From contig JAFTUS010000137.1 in assembly GCA_017466125.1 (NCBI GenBank), positions 1 through 54,952 of the forward strand: a stretch of DNA of 54,952 nt, in the 5' to 3' direction. The notes under the pieces are model-generated. The model saw nothing but the letters and a program-made list of their open reading frames with translations, did not search any database and was not told where the DNA came from. Positions 43,652 through 53,750 of the stretch are shown here, piece by piece. The position numbers and the translations under genes are program-made. Numbering within the stretch: the first letter of the stretch is position 1; each line of letters begins with the position of its first letter. The stretch comes from Lentisphaeria bacterium. Its GTDB lineage: Bacteria; Verrucomicrobiota; Lentisphaeria; Victivallales; Victivallaceae.

Positions 43652-44404
43652 TTATACTCCTGCGATCTTCGCCATTTTTTCGTAAAGGTAGGTTCGGACG
43701 TGCATTCCCAGATCCGCCTGTTCAAAGGTTTTGAGTTGATCGATGGTAATAGCATCGGTCAAATCGAACTTGCCGCTGTGGAGGCGGCGCAGGGCGGTCA
43801 GAGTTCCGCCGCAGCCGAGTTTCCGTCCCACATCGAAACAGAGAGTCCGGACATACGTCCCTTTGGAGCAGTGCAGAATAAAGTCGCACTCCGGAACTTC
43901 ACAGCGGGTGATGTCGATGCTGTAAATGGTAATGGGGCGTGCCTCACGCTCCACTTCCACGCCTTTGCGCGCCAGTTCGTACAGTTTTTTCCCATCCATT
44001 TTAACAGCGGATACCATGGGGGGCTTTTGAAGTTGTTCGCCGGTAAATCCGGCAAGAGTTTCCCGGAGTTGTTCATCTGTCACGCCGGAGGCATCGTATT
44101 CGGCAGTCACGGTGCCGTCCATGTCGTAAGAATCAGTTTCAAAACCGAGTTTGAGCGTAGCGGCGTATGTTTTTTCCTCTCCGCTGAACTTCTGACTCAA
44201 CTGGGTGAATTTCCCCAGCACCAGAACGAGCAGCCCCGTTGCGGCGGGGTCGAGCGTGCCGCAATGCCCGATTTTCGGAATATTGAAACGGGCGCGGACG
44301 AAGTTGACCACGTCAAAACTGGTCCAGCCGGCAGGTTTATCCACCAGCAGAACGCCGTTAATATTGAGCGGGGGCAAATGATGTTTTTTCGGATTGTATC
44401 GCAT
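43652..44404 (-). CDS. truB: tRNA pseudouridine-55 synthase
   Basis: From ATG 44404 the product has 250 residues; the longer frame runs into the nrnA gene. GGGAA lies 6 nt upstream. Motifs: NGVLLVDKPAGWTSFDVV, KIGHCGTLDPAATGLL (catalytic Asp), TYAATLKLG, KPPMVSAVKMDGKKLYELAR and CSKGTYVRTL. It isomerises U55 in the tRNA T-loop. The length suggests it lacks most of the C-terminal PUA domain of E. coli TruB (314 residues). Confidence 0.95.
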   Translation of the reverse strand: MRYNPKKHHLPPLNINGVLLVDKPAGWTSFDVVNFVRARFNIPKIGHCGTLDPAATGLLVLVLGKFTQLSQKFSGEEKTYAATLKLGFETDSYDMDGTVTAEYDASGVTDEQLRETLAGFTGEQLQKPPMVSAVKMDGKKLYELARKGVEVEREARPITIYSIDITRCEVPECDFILHCSKGTYVRTLCFDVGRKLGCGGTLTALRRLHSGKFDLTDAITIDQLKTFEQADLGMHVRTYLYEKMAKIAGV

Positions 44405-44405
44405 A

Positions 44406-45401
44406 TTATTCCCATGATTTTCCGTTAAGATAACGGATAAGTGTATCTTTGATCCGTTCGCAGGACTCCTCCAGACCGGCATCGGGCAGTGTCAGTCCCG
44501 CTGCCATGAGGTGTCCGCCGCCGCCGAATTTTCTGGCAACGGGCAGAACCGGATAATTTTCATCTTTACTGCGGAAAGAAAATTTCACATCATTCCCTTT
44601 CTTGTAACAGTGAAAGGAGATTGCCGTCCCTTTGATTTCACGCAAAAGATCGATGAGTGTTTCGCCATTGCGCATATCGAAACCGTATTTGTCGAAAAGC
44701 GATTGGGGCAGCATGGCATAAGCCAATTTGCCGTCGGCGGCGATTTGAACGTGATTTTGAACAAAATCCGCCTCAAAAAGCTGCTGTTGACGGGGTTTGG
44801 AAAAGTAGACCGCATTGATGATGCGGCTCCACTCCACACCGGAATTCAACGCCAGAGCCGCCATGAAAAACAACCGGGGATTGGTGTTGGAAAAACGGAA
44901 ACAGCCGCTGTCGGTCGTCATGCCGAGCAGCAGAAATTCCGCCGCCTTCACGGGCAGTTGGTATTCTGCCCCCTTGTACTGATTGGCAAGTTCTGCAATC
45001 ATGGCACTGGCGGCAGCGGCGCGGGGTTGGACCCACTTCACGGCGGCGTTGACGGAGTTGTTTTCGTGATGGTCGATGCAAAGGGAATTCCGCTTCAGCA
45101 GTTCAGCAATATCCCAATTTCCGCAGGCGATCCGTTCGGGAGCGGCGGAGTCGGTGAAGACCAGCAGATCGTATTTTTCCAACTCTTCTGCGGTCAGTTC
45201 CGTTTTGTATTCCGTCAGAAATCCCACGGCATAGTCCGGAGCGGGTTCAGGGAAGAACACATCGGCATTTTTGCCCCAATCCAGCAGAAGATGTTTCAAG
45301 CCGAAAGCGGAGCCGACAGCATCGCCATCCGGACGCACATGTGTCATAATAAGCACATTCTGCGCCGCAGAAAGGATTTTTTCAGCCGCAATTCTGCTCA
45401 T
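44406..45401 (-). CDS. nrnA: DHH-family nanoRNase/pAp phosphatase
   Basis: The 331-residue DHH/DHHA1 protein has the metal motifs MTHVRPDGDAVGSAFGL, VFTDSA, CIDHHENN and TTDSGCFRFSNT in the DHH domain, and FGGGGHLMAAGLTL in the DHHA1 domain. NrnA degrades 2- to 5-nt RNAs and can release phosphate from pAp. It overlaps rbfA by 4 bp and precedes truB by 1 bp, the order seen in many nusA-infB-rbfA-nrnA-truB operons. Confidence 0.9.
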   Translation of the reverse strand: MSRIAAEKILSAAQNVLIMTHVRPDGDAVGSAFGLKHLLLDWGKNADVFFPEPAPDYAVGFLTEYKTELTAEELEKYDLLVFTDSAAPERIACGNWDIAELLKRNSLCIDHHENNSVNAAVKWVQPRAAAASAMIAELANQYKGAEYQLPVKAAEFLLLGMTTDSGCFRFSNTNPRLFFMAALALNSGVEWSRIINAVYFSKPRQQQLFEADFVQNHVQIAADGKLAYAMLPQSLFDKYGFDMRNGETLIDLLREIKGTAISFHCYKKGNDVKFSFRSKDENYPVLPVARKFGGGGHLMAAGLTLPDAGLEESCERIKDTLIRYLNGKSWE

Positions 45402-45766
45402 TCATCCCCCTTGGATTTTTCCTCTTCGCTGTTGAGCATATTGAATACCCGGTCGCCCTGTTCGATACGGAAATCCTGACGGAAACAGAGTACAGGAGTA
45501 TGTTTGAACGCCAGCGAGCGTGCCAGCTTTTTCTGAATATCGCTGCGGAGTTCCTCCAACTGCTCCATGACACGGCGTTTGTCAGCGGAAGTACCGCCGA
45601 AAATGCTCACTTCCACCGTGGCGTTGCGCAAGTCCACACTGCTGCGGACTTCGGTCACGGAAACCAGCATACCGGGGGCATTGATCAATCCCCGTTCCAG
45701 ATAGTTGGCGATCTCACGCTTCAGAAGTTCGTTGACCCGGGTAAGGCGGTCGATTTTTTCAGCCAT
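45398..45766 (-). CDS. rbfA: Ribosome-binding factor A
   Basis: The 122-residue single KH-like domain shows RLTRVNELLKREIANYL, VSVTEVRSSVDLRNATVEVSIF and AFKHTPVLCFRQDFRIEQGDRVFNML. RbfA assists late 30S maturation and 16S 5' end processing. ATG 45766 lies 15 bp after infB; GGAGG is close upstream. It overlaps nrnA by 4 bp. Confidence 0.95.
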   Translation of the reverse strand: MAEKIDRLTRVNELLKREIANYLERGLINAPGMLVSVTEVRSSVDLRNATVEVSIFGGTSADKRRVMEQLEELRSDIQKKLARSLAFKHTPVLCFRQDFRIEQGDRVFNMLNSEEEKSKGDE

Positions 45767-45781
45767 GACGCACCTCCTGCA

Positions 45782-47857
45782 TTACAAAGTGGCTTTTTTG
45801 AGTTCGATTTCGTACAATTCGATCTCGTCACCCACTTCAAAGTCCATAAAGTTGTCAAGACGGATACCACATTCCAGACCGGCTTTGACCTCTTTTACAT
45901 CGTCCTGAAAACGGCGCAGACTGGCGACTTCGCCGTTGTAGATGAGATCACCGCCGCGGCGCACACGCGCCTTGGAGCCGACTTTGACCGAACCGGCTTC
46001 CACCATACAGCCGCAGATCTTCGGACCTTTGGAAAGTTCAAAAATCTGCAGGATCTTGGCTTCGCCCAGAGATTTCTCCCGTTTTTCAGGTTCGAGTTTA
46101 CCGGCAAGAGCATCGGTGATGTCTTCCAGCAATTCGTAGATGATGCTGTAAAGACGGATCTCCACATTCTGCTTTTTGGCAATATCATTGACACCGGGAT
46201 TGACCCGGACGTGGAAACCGACCACGATGGCATTGGATGCCGCCGCAAGAGTAATATCGTTTTCGCTGATCGGCCCGACCCCGTTGGCAACCACATCGAC
46301 CTTGATTTTTTCAGAGGGAAGTTCCTGCAATGACTGGGCGATGGCTTCGCCGGAACCGCGCACGTCCGCCTTGATAATGACGTTCAATGTATTGCGGTTC
46401 TCATTGTTGAGTTTGCTGAAGAGGTCTTCGGCAGACTGGATGGAACTGGTTGCAAGCATGGCGGCGCGCTTGGCGGCGATGCGTTCATCGGCTTCATTGC
46501 GTGCGCCTTTTTCATTGGCGAAATATTCGATCTGATCGCCCGCTTCGGGAACGCCGTTCAAGCCCACGATCTTGACAGGGGTGGAAGGTCCGGCGGATTT
46601 GACCCGTTCCCCCTTGTCATTGACGAGGGTGCGGATACGTCCGTAATGTTCGCCGCAGAGAACGACATCACCGACTTTGAGCGTACCGTTCTGCACGAGG
46701 ATGCTGGCGGTGGGGCCGAGGCCGTTTTCCATCTGCGCTTCAAGCACGACGCCTTCGGGTTCCCGTTTGGGGTTGGCTTTGAGTTCCAGCATTTCCGCTT
46801 CCATAAGGATACGTTCGAGCAGATCTTCCAGACCGGCACCGGTCTTGGCGGAGACGGGAACCACGCCGATCGTACCGCCCCACTCTTCGCAGGTGAGATT
46901 ATTCTGCTGCATGTGGAGGTAAACTTTGTTCACATCGGCATCGGGCAGGTCGATCTTGTTGGCGGCAACGATGATCGGAACTTTGGCGGCAAGCGCATGG
47001 TTCATGGCCTCGACCGTCTGGGGTTTGAAGCCCTCGGAGGCGGAGACCACCAGAACAACGATGTCGGTCGCATTGGCACCGCGGGCGCGCATACTGGTAA
47101 AGGCGGCGTGTCCGGGGGTGTCGATAAAGGTGATGCCTTTGCCGTTGCGGACAACGGTGGATGCGCCGATATGCTGGGTGATGGCACCGGCTTCGCCGCT
47201 GCACACGTTGGTATGGCGGATGGCGTCCTGCAAGGAGGTCTTGCCGTGGTCAACGTGTCCCATAAAAGTAACGACAGGCGGCCGTTCCCGCAGATTGGCG
47301 GGATCATCTTCGGCTTTGACTTTCACAGGAGCGGCGGCTTTTTCCGCTTTGGGTGCTTCGCCGATCTCAAGCGTGATGCCGTAACCTTCGCAAAGTTTTT
47401 TGGCGTTGGTTTCAGAGATCGCCTGATTGATGCTGGCAAGTTCGCCGAGTTTGATCAGATCGGTGATCAACTCATTGGGGCGTTTGCCGATCGCCTCTGC
47501 CAGAACCTTTACCACGATGGGGGCGGGCAGCGTCACAACGCCATCCACCACCTGAGAAGCGGCGGCAGTTTCCTGTTTGTTCTTGCCGGGTTTATTTTTG
47601 TTGAAATTGGCGTGATTTTCCTCTTTGCGCTGATTTTTCTTGCCGCCTTTGCTGTTTTTCGCACTGCGTTTATCGGCAATTTCCTCTTCCTGATCGTAGA
47701 GGTCTGCGAAGTAGGACTCCACCAGTTCGACCATATCTTCCGGAATAATGCTGTCGGGGGATTCTGCGGGGATCCCCTGTTCGTCCAGTTTCCGGATAAT
47801 GATAGTGGGGTTGACGTTATACTGTTTTGCCAGATCTTTGACTTTCAATGTAGCCAT
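45782..47857 (-). CDS. infB: Translation initiation factor IF-2
   Basis: From ATG 47857 (GGGAGG 6 nt upstream) the product has 691 residues. Six codons further upstream are open but would start inside the ribosome-binding site. It has an N-terminal IF2_N domain (1-50), a Lys/Asn-rich basic linker, a second IF2_N domain, then the GTPase: [10 protein letters not shown] (G1), DTPGH (G3) and ANKIDLP (G4). A beta-barrel domain II, domain III and the fMet-tRNA-binding C-terminal barrel ([27 protein letters not shown]) follow. It lies 21 bp after nusA. Confidence 0.97.
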   Translation of the reverse strand: MATLKVKDLAKQYNVNPTIIIRKLDEQGIPAESPDSIIPEDMVELVESYFADLYDQEEEIADKRSAKNSKGGKKNQRKEENHANFNKNKPGKNKQETAAASQVVDGVVTLPAPIVVKVLAEAIGKRPNELITDLIKLGELASINQAISETNAKKLCEGYGITLEIGEAPKAEKAAAPVKVKAEDDPANLRERPPVVTFMGHVDHGKTSLQDAIRHTNVCSGEAGAITQHIGASTVVRNGKGITFIDTPGHAAFTSMRARGANATDIVVLVVSASEGFKPQTVEAMNHALAAKVPIIVAANKIDLPDADVNKVYLHMQQNNLTCEEWGGTIGVVPVSAKTGAGLEDLLERILMEAEMLELKANPKREPEGVVLEAQMENGLGPTASILVQNGTLKVGDVVLCGEHYGRIRTLVNDKGERVKSAGPSTPVKIVGLNGVPEAGDQIEYFANEKGARNEADERIAAKRAAMLATSSIQSAEDLFSKLNNENRNTLNVIIKADVRGSGEAIAQSLQELPSEKIKVDVVANGVGPISENDITLAAASNAIVVGFHVRVNPGVNDIAKKQNVEIRLYSIIYELLEDITDALAGKLEPEKREKSLGEAKILQIFELSKGPKICGCMVEAGSVKVGSKARVRRGGDLIYNGEVASLRRFQDDVKEVKAGLECGIRLDNFMDFEVGDEIELYEIELKKATL

Positions 47858-47878
47858 AAAAAACCTCCCTTTCAACGT

Positions 47879-49120
47879 TTACTCGCTGATGCGGGCAAAT
47901 GCGTCAGTGATCTCTTCTGCATTGATATTTTCAATGGAAAGCAGAGCGTCAAGTCCTGCTTCCAGAATACCCTCGCGGGTGATGTATCCGTTCTGAATGA
48001 GGATATCGGCGGTCTCTCCGGAAATTTCCAGAGACTTTGCCAAATCCGCAGAAGCCTGTTTGAGTTGTTCTGCGATGGATTTGCCGACAACATTTTTTGC
48101 GGATTCCGTTTTAATGGTGATGCCCCAGCCCAGCAGATGACTGCAGAGACGGACATTCTGAGCCTTTTTGCCGAATGCCAGTTTGGACTGTTCCTCGGAG
48201 ACCTTCACTGTCAGTTCGTGCTTCGCTTCGTTGACGGAAACGGACTGCACTTTAGCGGGCTGCAGAGCGTTGACCGCATACTTGCAAATATCACTGCTGT
48301 AAGGAATGATGTCGATGCGTTCGCCGCCGAGTTCGTTGTTGATGTTGCGCACGCGGCTGCCTCTCATGCCGACACAGGCACCGACGGGGTCGATGCGGGG
48401 GTCGGAACTGGCAACAGCGACTTTGGTGCGGCTGCCGGCTTCACGGGCAACGCCCATGATCTTGACCACGCCGTCGTGGATCTCTGAAACTTCCCGTTCA
48501 AAGAGACGGGTGATGAAATTCGCACTGGCGCGAGAGACCACCAGACTGGGTCCGGACGTGGCGGTATCCACCCGGAGCAGCAGGGCATTGATGCGGTCGC
48601 CGGGCATATACTGTTCACCGTGGACTTTTTCTTTGTTGGGCATGATCCCTTCGGCTTTGCCGAAGTCGATAATGATGTTTCCGCCCTCAAAACGGCGCAC
48701 CGTACCGTTGATGATGTGGCCGATGCGGTTGGCAAATTCGTTGTGGACATTCTCTTTTTCCACTTCACGGAGCTGCTGAATGATCGCCTGACGTGCGGTC
48801 TGTGCGGCAATACGGCCGAAGTTGCGGGGGGTGACTTCCCACTCCACGACATCGCCGACTTTCACATCGGGGAAACGTTCTTTGGCGCGTTCAAAGACCA
48901 GCTGGTCGTTGTTCGGGAGCGTATCGACCACTTCCAACTGCGCCCATGCCTGAACGTTGCCGTTGGCGGGATCGATGCTGACCCGCAGTTTGCTTGCGGG
49001 GTGGATACTTTTCCGTGAAGCGGTCAGAATGGCATTTTCCAATGCACGGATCAGACTTGCCCGGCTGATGCCGCGTTCTTTTTCGATATATTCGAGAATC
49101 ATCATCAATTCGTTGTTCAT
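47879..49120 (-). CDS. nusA: Transcription termination/antitermination protein NusA
   Basis: From ATG 49120 (AGGAGG close upstream) the product has 413 residues. The N-terminal RNA-polymerase-binding domain covers about 1-125, and the S1 domain begins with INGTVRRFEGGNIIIDFG. KH1 has DPVGACVGMRGSRVRNINNELGGERIDII, KH2 has SKLAFGKKAQNVRLCSHLLGW, and a final HhH-like segment holds ILIQNGYITREGILEAGLDALLSIENI. It is the first gene of a nine-gene run ending with the ACT gene. rimP, usually upstream, is absent here. Confidence 0.95.
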   Translation of the reverse strand: MNNELMMILEYIEKERGISRASLIRALENAILTASRKSIHPASKLRVSIDPANGNVQAWAQLEVVDTLPNNDQLVFERAKERFPDVKVGDVVEWEVTPRNFGRIAAQTARQAIIQQLREVEKENVHNEFANRIGHIINGTVRRFEGGNIIIDFGKAEGIMPNKEKVHGEQYMPGDRINALLLRVDTATSGPSLVVSRASANFITRLFEREVSEIHDGVVKIMGVAREAGSRTKVAVASSDPRIDPVGACVGMRGSRVRNINNELGGERIDIIPYSSDICKYAVNALQPAKVQSVSVNEAKHELTVKVSEEQSKLAFGKKAQNVRLCSHLLGWGITIKTESAKNVVGKSIAEQLKQASADLAKSLEISGETADILIQNGYITREGILEAGLDALLSIENINAEEITDAFARISE

Positions 49121-49264
49121 ATCATCCTCCTGTTTTTCAACGTTTTTTCCGCGTCCTTTCCGAAACGGGCATATAAGAACCCTTCCCGGGGTGCAGTAAC
49201 AAAAAAAGCGGGAACGCCCCACTTTTCCGACACCGGTTGCGAATATCTCGATTATTATAATGGT

Positions 49265-49292
49265 AATATAAACCCGATATTGATATAATCAA
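49265..49292 (-). promoter_or_regulatory. Possible nusA operon promoter
   Basis: On the minus strand TTGATT (49292-49287) and TATATT (49270-49265) are spaced by 16 bp. An overlapping TTGACT (49297-49292) and a further TATAAT (49259-49254) make the exact start uncertain. The leader would be about 140 nt. Confidence 0.4.
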
Positions 49293-49335
49293 GTCAAAAA
49301 AGAGTTTTTTTTCGTTTTTCTTTGCAAGTTGAACA

Positions 49336-49436
49336 GAGGCCTTTGGCTGCGGCTGACGAATAAGACCTATAAGTCAAGGGCCTCCTTGTGCGGCAAGAGA
49401 CGTTGACCGGCAGAGCCAAAGTCCCTTGCTGCCCGA
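49336..49436. ncRNA. Candidate structured RNA or repeat element (unidentified)
   Basis: GAGGCCTTTG (49336-49345) pairs with CAAGGGCCTC (49375-49384) with one G-T pair. CTTG...CAAG and GGCAG...CTGCC make two further stems up to about 49435. The strand is unknown. It matches no RNA family I know (not SRP, 6S, tmRNA or tRNA). Confidence 0.25.
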
Positions 49437-49451
49437 TACCAGAGACACCTG

Positions 49452-52400
49452 TCAGGCGGCAGGATGCTGTCCGGATTTTTTCACTTTTTCACGCAATCCC
49501 TGAAAGAATACGTAAAGCGGCGGAATAAACGCCACCCCGACCACCGTGGCAACAAACATGCCCCAGCAGGTAGAAGTTCCGATCACCTTGCGGCTCTCCG
49601 AACCGGCACCCGATGCGAACATCAGCGGAAATACGCCGATGATAAAACTCCACGCCGTCATGAGAACAGCACGGTAACGGAAGTTTGCCCCGTTGAGCGC
49701 AGCCTCTTCCACGGAGAAACCGGCTTCGCGCTGCTGTTTGGAGAACTCCACCATAAGGATCGCACTCTTACAGGAAATGCCGATCAGCATGATCAGCCCC
49801 AACTGCGCATAAATATCCAGCGGCATCCCATAGATCCGCAACGCCAGCAGTCCGCCGAGAATAGCAAAGGTCACCGTGAGCATCACCGGCAGCGGCACTG
49901 TCCATGACTCATACTGCGCCACCAGAAAGAGATAACCGAAAACCACCGCCAGCAGCATTAAAACAACGATTTTTCCTTCGTTGTTCCGTTCCTGATAACT
50001 CAGATTGGTCCAGGCGATGGAATACTCCTGCGGGAACTCCTCTGCAACGATTTTTTCCAGTTCTTTCATCAGTTTGCCGGAAGTCACTCCGGGCATACCG
50101 ATCACGGAAAATTCAGCAGAAATCGCCTGTTCAAAACGTTCGATTTTTCTTGCGCCGAGTTCATAACGCACCGTGGCAATGGCACTTAACGGAACCATAC
50201 CGCCGGAGTCATTGCGGATCAGCAGTTGTTCGAGTTTATCCAGCGTGGAACGCTCTTCGGAATCCACCTGGATCTTCACTTTGAACGAGTACCCGTACAA
50301 ATTGAAGTCGTTGACATAGAGCGATGCCAACTGGCTCTGCAGCGTATTGAAAACAGTGCTGATTTGAACCCCCAATGCCTCCGCCTTGGCACGGTCGATA
50401 TCCAGATAGACCTGCGGCGAACTGGCATTGTAGGAACTGTACCCGTAAAGCACATCAGGCATCACTTTTTTGTTGTTCACGATGCCGAGCAGTTTATAAA
50501 CCTGCTGTTCAAACTGCCGGGGTGTGACTTCAGCGGTCGTTTTCAGCGAGAAAGTCACACCGCCGGTCACTCCCAATCCCATGATGGCGGGGGGCTGAAA
50601 TGCCAGCACTTTCGCCTGCGGAATGGTCGAACCGACTTCGATGATCCTGTTGCGCAATGCCCCGATCGAAAGTTCCGGAGCGGAGCGTTTTCCCCAGTCA
50701 TCCAGTTCAACGATGGCACAGCCGATGTTTTCACCGTTGCCGCTGATAAGCGAAAAACCGGAAACAGTAATGACGTTTTTGATCCCCGGAATGACCGATA
50801 CTTTATCATGAAATTCTTTCAAAGCCTTATCGGTACGGGAGAGAGCCGCACCGGGGGGCAGTTCGATGTCGCAGAGAAGTGCGCCCTTGTCCTCGTCCGG
50901 CAGAAATCCGCCGTTGGTCGTGGTGAAGCAGAAGTAGTTTGCCGCACACACAGCCAATACCAGAAGCACCGTAAGAACCATACGGCGGATCAGGAATTTG
51001 GAAATACAAATATAACCCTGTTTGGTAAAATCAAGCGAACGGTCGAACCAGCGGAAGAAGAAAGGCTTTTTCCTCCCGGTCGGATCCCGTAAAATCAGCG
51101 CACTCAATGCCGGACTCAACGTAAGCGCATTCACCGCCGAAAGGCTCAGCGCGATACACATGGTCACTGCGAACTGTTTGTAAATCGTTCCGACCATACC
51201 GCCGTAAAAAGCGATAGGCGCATAAATGGCAACCGTAACAGCGGTAGTGGCGATGATCGCCCCGGTGATCTCCTGCATACTTTTGACAGCGGCATCGTAG
51301 GGAGAACAGTGTTCCGTCTCAAGAATACGCATGGTATTTTCCACGACCACGATCGCATCGTCCACCAGAGAGCCGATCACAAGGATCATGCCGAACATGG
51401 TCAGTACGTTAATGGAGTACCCCATTATGAGCATAAAGACAAACGTACCGAAAAGCGACACGGGGATCGCCACTGCCGGAACCAGCGTTGCACGCCAGTC
51501 CTGAAGGAAAAGCCAGGTGATTGCCACCACCAGCACCAGCGTAATGATGAGGGTCAGGGCGATCTCTTCAATGCAGACATTGATATAGGCGGTCGGATCG
51601 TAACCGATACAGCCGGTGACGCCTTCGGGGAAACGCTCCGAAATCTTCGTTAAAAGTTCATTGGCGTCTTTGACCAGTTGAACGGCATTGGCACCGTCCT
51701 GCCGGTAAAGGGCGACAGCGATCGCCTCTTTGCCGTTGAAATAACCGTTGCTGTAATAGTTTTCCGCCCCGAGTTCCATGCGGGCAATGTCGCCCAGCGT
51801 GACCTGTCTGCCGTCCGCGGTGGTTCGCAGAACGATTTGAGAAAACTGCTCCGGCGTTTTCAGCCGTCCGAGCGTATCGAGTTTGTATTGCAGAAACTTG
51901 TTGGCGTTTTCAGCCCCGATCGCTCCGACGACCGCCTGCTGGTTCTGGGAAGCGATTTTTGCCGCGACATCCGCCGGACTCATATCCAGCGCAGAAAGTT
52001 TGATCGGATCCAGCCAGATACGCATGGAGTAGTTGCGTTCGCCGAGGATCTCCGCATCGCTGACGCCGGGAAGACGGGCAAATGTATCTTTGATATTCAT
52101 GCGCACATAGTTGGCAAGCTGCAAGTGGGTCAGTTTGGAACCGTCCGTCCAGAAGTTGTAGATACAGACCATATCCGTGGAGCGTTTGGCAACGTTCACC
52201 CCCAGTTGACGGACATAATCCGGCAGTTGGGATTCGGCGCGGGAAACAGCGTTCTGCACGTTGACCTGGGCAATATCGGAGTCCACACCGGATTCAAACG
52301 TAAGTGTCAGCGTATAGTTCCCGCTGTTGTCGCTGGTGGAACTGAAATACATCATATCTTCGATGCCGTTGACCTGTTCTTCGATCACACTGGCAACGGT

Positions 52401-52580
52401 TTCGGCAACGACTTGCGAACTGGCTCCGGGATACACGGCAGAAACCGTGATGGTCGGCGGAGCGATCTCCGGATACTCCGCCACCGGCAGACGGAAAAGA
52501 CAGATCGTCCCCGCCAGCATGAACAGAATGGAGATGACAAAAGCGAATTTCGGGCGGTCAATAAAAATCTTTGAAAACAT
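49452..52580 (-). CDS. RND-family multidrug efflux pump (AcrB/MexB type)
   Basis: The 1042-residue full-length HAE1 pump has TM1 at about 10-28 (FAFVISILFMLAGTICLF), then PEIAPPTITVSAVYPGASSQ. The proton relay is intact: D407-D408 in GSLVDDAIVVVEN and K938 in GISCKSAILMVEF. The porter domain loops contain the usual NRI..VGSTIPQAKV-like and switch-loop regions. It is cotranscribed with the fusion protein, 18 bp downstream of it. No outer membrane factor follows, so a TolC homologue elsewhere is assumed. It is probably induced by toxic compounds through the divergent MarR protein. Confidence 0.95.
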   Translation of the reverse strand: MFSKIFIDRPKFAFVISILFMLAGTICLFRLPVAEYPEIAPPTITVSAVYPGASSQVVAETVASVIEEQVNGIEDMMYFSSTSDNSGNYTLTLTFESGVDSDIAQVNVQNAVSRAESQLPDYVRQLGVNVAKRSTDMVCIYNFWTDGSKLTHLQLANYVRMNIKDTFARLPGVSDAEILGERNYSMRIWLDPIKLSALDMSPADVAAKIASQNQQAVVGAIGAENANKFLQYKLDTLGRLKTPEQFSQIVLRTTADGRQVTLGDIARMELGAENYYSNGYFNGKEAIAVALYRQDGANAVQLVKDANELLTKISERFPEGVTGCIGYDPTAYINVCIEEIALTLIITLVLVVAITWLFLQDWRATLVPAVAIPVSLFGTFVFMLIMGYSINVLTMFGMILVIGSLVDDAIVVVENTMRILETEHCSPYDAAVKSMQEITGAIIATTAVTVAIYAPIAFYGGMVGTIYKQFAVTMCIALSLSAVNALTLSPALSALILRDPTGRKKPFFFRWFDRSLDFTKQGYICISKFLIRRMVLTVLLVLAVCAANYFCFTTTNGGFLPDEDKGALLCDIELPPGAALSRTDKALKEFHDKVSVIPGIKNVITVSGFSLISGNGENIGCAIVELDDWGKRSAPELSIGALRNRIIEVGSTIPQAKVLAFQPPAIMGLGVTGGVTFSLKTTAEVTPRQFEQQVYKLLGIVNNKKVMPDVLYGYSSYNASSPQVYLDIDRAKAEALGVQISTVFNTLQSQLASLYVNDFNLYGYSFKVKIQVDSEERSTLDKLEQLLIRNDSGGMVPLSAIATVRYELGARKIERFEQAISAEFSVIGMPGVTSGKLMKELEKIVAEEFPQEYSIAWTNLSYQERNNEGKIVVLMLLAVVFGYLFLVAQYESWTVPLPVMLTVTFAILGGLLALRIYGMPLDIYAQLGLIMLIGISCKSAILMVEFSKQQREAGFSVEEAALNGANFRYRAVLMTAWSFIIGVFPLMFASGAGSESRKVIGTSTCWGMFVATVVGVAFIPPLYVFFQGLREKVKKSGQHPAA

Positions 52581-52598
52581 ATTTCAGCCTCATTTGCT

Positions 52599-53699
52599 TC
52601 AGCGTTTCACCGGCACAGGTTCCGCCTTGCCGCCGGGACGGACTTTGTGCATACCGTCGATGATGACCATTTCTCCGGCGGAAACACCGGAGAGGATCTC
52701 CTGATAATCGCCGACCGTACTGCCGGGTTTGACAACACGGCGTACCACGTTGTTCTCTTTGTCCAGAACGAGAACGGAACACTCCTTATCTCCGACGATC
52801 AAAGCCGATTGCAGCACTGCGGCGGCGGGCTTTGCCAGGCGGGGCGAAAGCAGAAGGGTCGCAAATCCTCCGGGGATCAGTTCCAGATCCCTGTTCTGAA
52901 ATTCGGCCCAAATGGTGATCGTATTGGTTTTCGGGTCGATACGGTTGTCGATAAAACCGACCTTGCCGTTTTCTGTATAATATTTATTATCGGCAAGACG
53001 CAGACGGATATGGGCGCGTTCCGCAAAGTGTTTCACGCCGCCGTAGGCGCGGAACGTGCGTTCGCTGAGGGAAAATTTTACGTAAATGGGGGAAAGTCTG
53101 ACGATATGGGCAAGTTTTCCGGTTGCGGGGGTCACGAGGTTTCCGGCGGAGTAGAGATTTTCGCCGATACGTCCGTCCAGCGGCGAATAAATGCGGGTGT
53201 AGGAGAAGTTGTTTTCCGCATCACGGATCGCCGCTTCCACTGCGGCAAGCCGGGCTTTATTGGTATTGAGCAGACGGGTCGCTTCATCGAGATTGCTCTG
53301 TGAAACAGCGTTGGTTGCGGCAAGACGCGCACTGCGTTTGTAGTTGGTTTCAGCGAAAGCGATCTCTGCTTTGATCTGTTCGCGTTCTGCGCGGGCGGAA
53401 TCCAATTTGGCACGGTAGGTGGTATCTTCCAATTCATAGAGGAGTTGTCCTTTTTTCACCAGTGCGCCGTCCTCAAAATTCACTTTCTGGATCGTACCGG
53501 TGATACGGGGAACCACATCGACAGAACTGTATGCTGTAATAGAGCCGACATACTTGGCGGGGCGCAGTTCTCTGATTTCAACAGCCTTGGCGACAGACAC
53601 CTTCGGTACATCTTGTGACGGAGCAGCGGCAGCGGCACTGAGTGAACAAATACAGAGAACAGCCAGCGTTCCCTGACGGAAAAATTTGATGTTTTTCAT
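52599..53699 (-). CDS. RND efflux membrane-fusion protein (AcrA/MexA type)
   Basis: From ATG 53699 the product has 366 residues; AGAGG lies 8 nt upstream. A Sec signal peptide ends near AAAAA at about 28, with no lipobox cysteine, unlike the other fusion protein in this window. It has the lipoyl half VVPRITGTIQKVNFEDGALVKKGQLLYEL, an Ala/Glu/Arg coiled-coil hairpin (about 100-165), the second half YSPLDGRIGENLYSAGNLV and a beta-barrel with RIDPKTNTITIWAEF. It is the first gene of the pump operon. Confidence 0.9.
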   Translation of the reverse strand: MKNIKFFRQGTLAVLCICSLSAAAAAPSQDVPKVSVAKAVEIRELRPAKYVGSITAYSSVDVVPRITGTIQKVNFEDGALVKKGQLLYELEDTTYRAKLDSARAEREQIKAEIAFAETNYKRSARLAATNAVSQSNLDEATRLLNTNKARLAAVEAAIRDAENNFSYTRIYSPLDGRIGENLYSAGNLVTPATGKLAHIVRLSPIYVKFSLSERTFRAYGGVKHFAERAHIRLRLADNKYYTENGKVGFIDNRIDPKTNTITIWAEFQNRDLELIPGGFATLLLSPRLAKPAAAVLQSALIVGDKECSVLVLDKENNVVRRVVKPGSTVGDYQEILSGVSAGEMVIIDGMHKVRPGGKAEPVPVKR

Positions 53700-53724
53700 G
53701 AAATATACCTCTATGGTTAAAATT

Positions 53725-53740
53725 AGTTCGGTACAGAACT
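53725..53740. promoter_or_regulatory. Candidate MarR operator
   Basis: AGTTCGGTACAGAACT is a 16-bp near-palindrome with one mismatched pair. It lies 11 bp downstream of the -10 box of the pump operon, covering the expected transcription start, where a bound MarR dimer would block transcription. Confidence 0.5.
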
Positions 53741-53750
53741 TTATTTTTTT

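Larger units (their letters stand above)
49121..49451. other. 331-bp spacer with nusA promoter and structured segment
   Basis: Bases 49254-49300 contain AT-rich promoter-like sequence for nusA on the minus strand. Bases 49330-49440 are GC-rich and full of inverted repeats. I find no ORF that resembles a known protein and no tRNA signature. Confidence 0.6.

Noticed and set aside
49330..49450. tRNA, SRP RNA or 6S RNA in the nusA spacer
   Set aside because: No cloverleaf with a GTTCNA T-loop, no SRP tetraloop motif and no 6S-like central bubble could be drawn.
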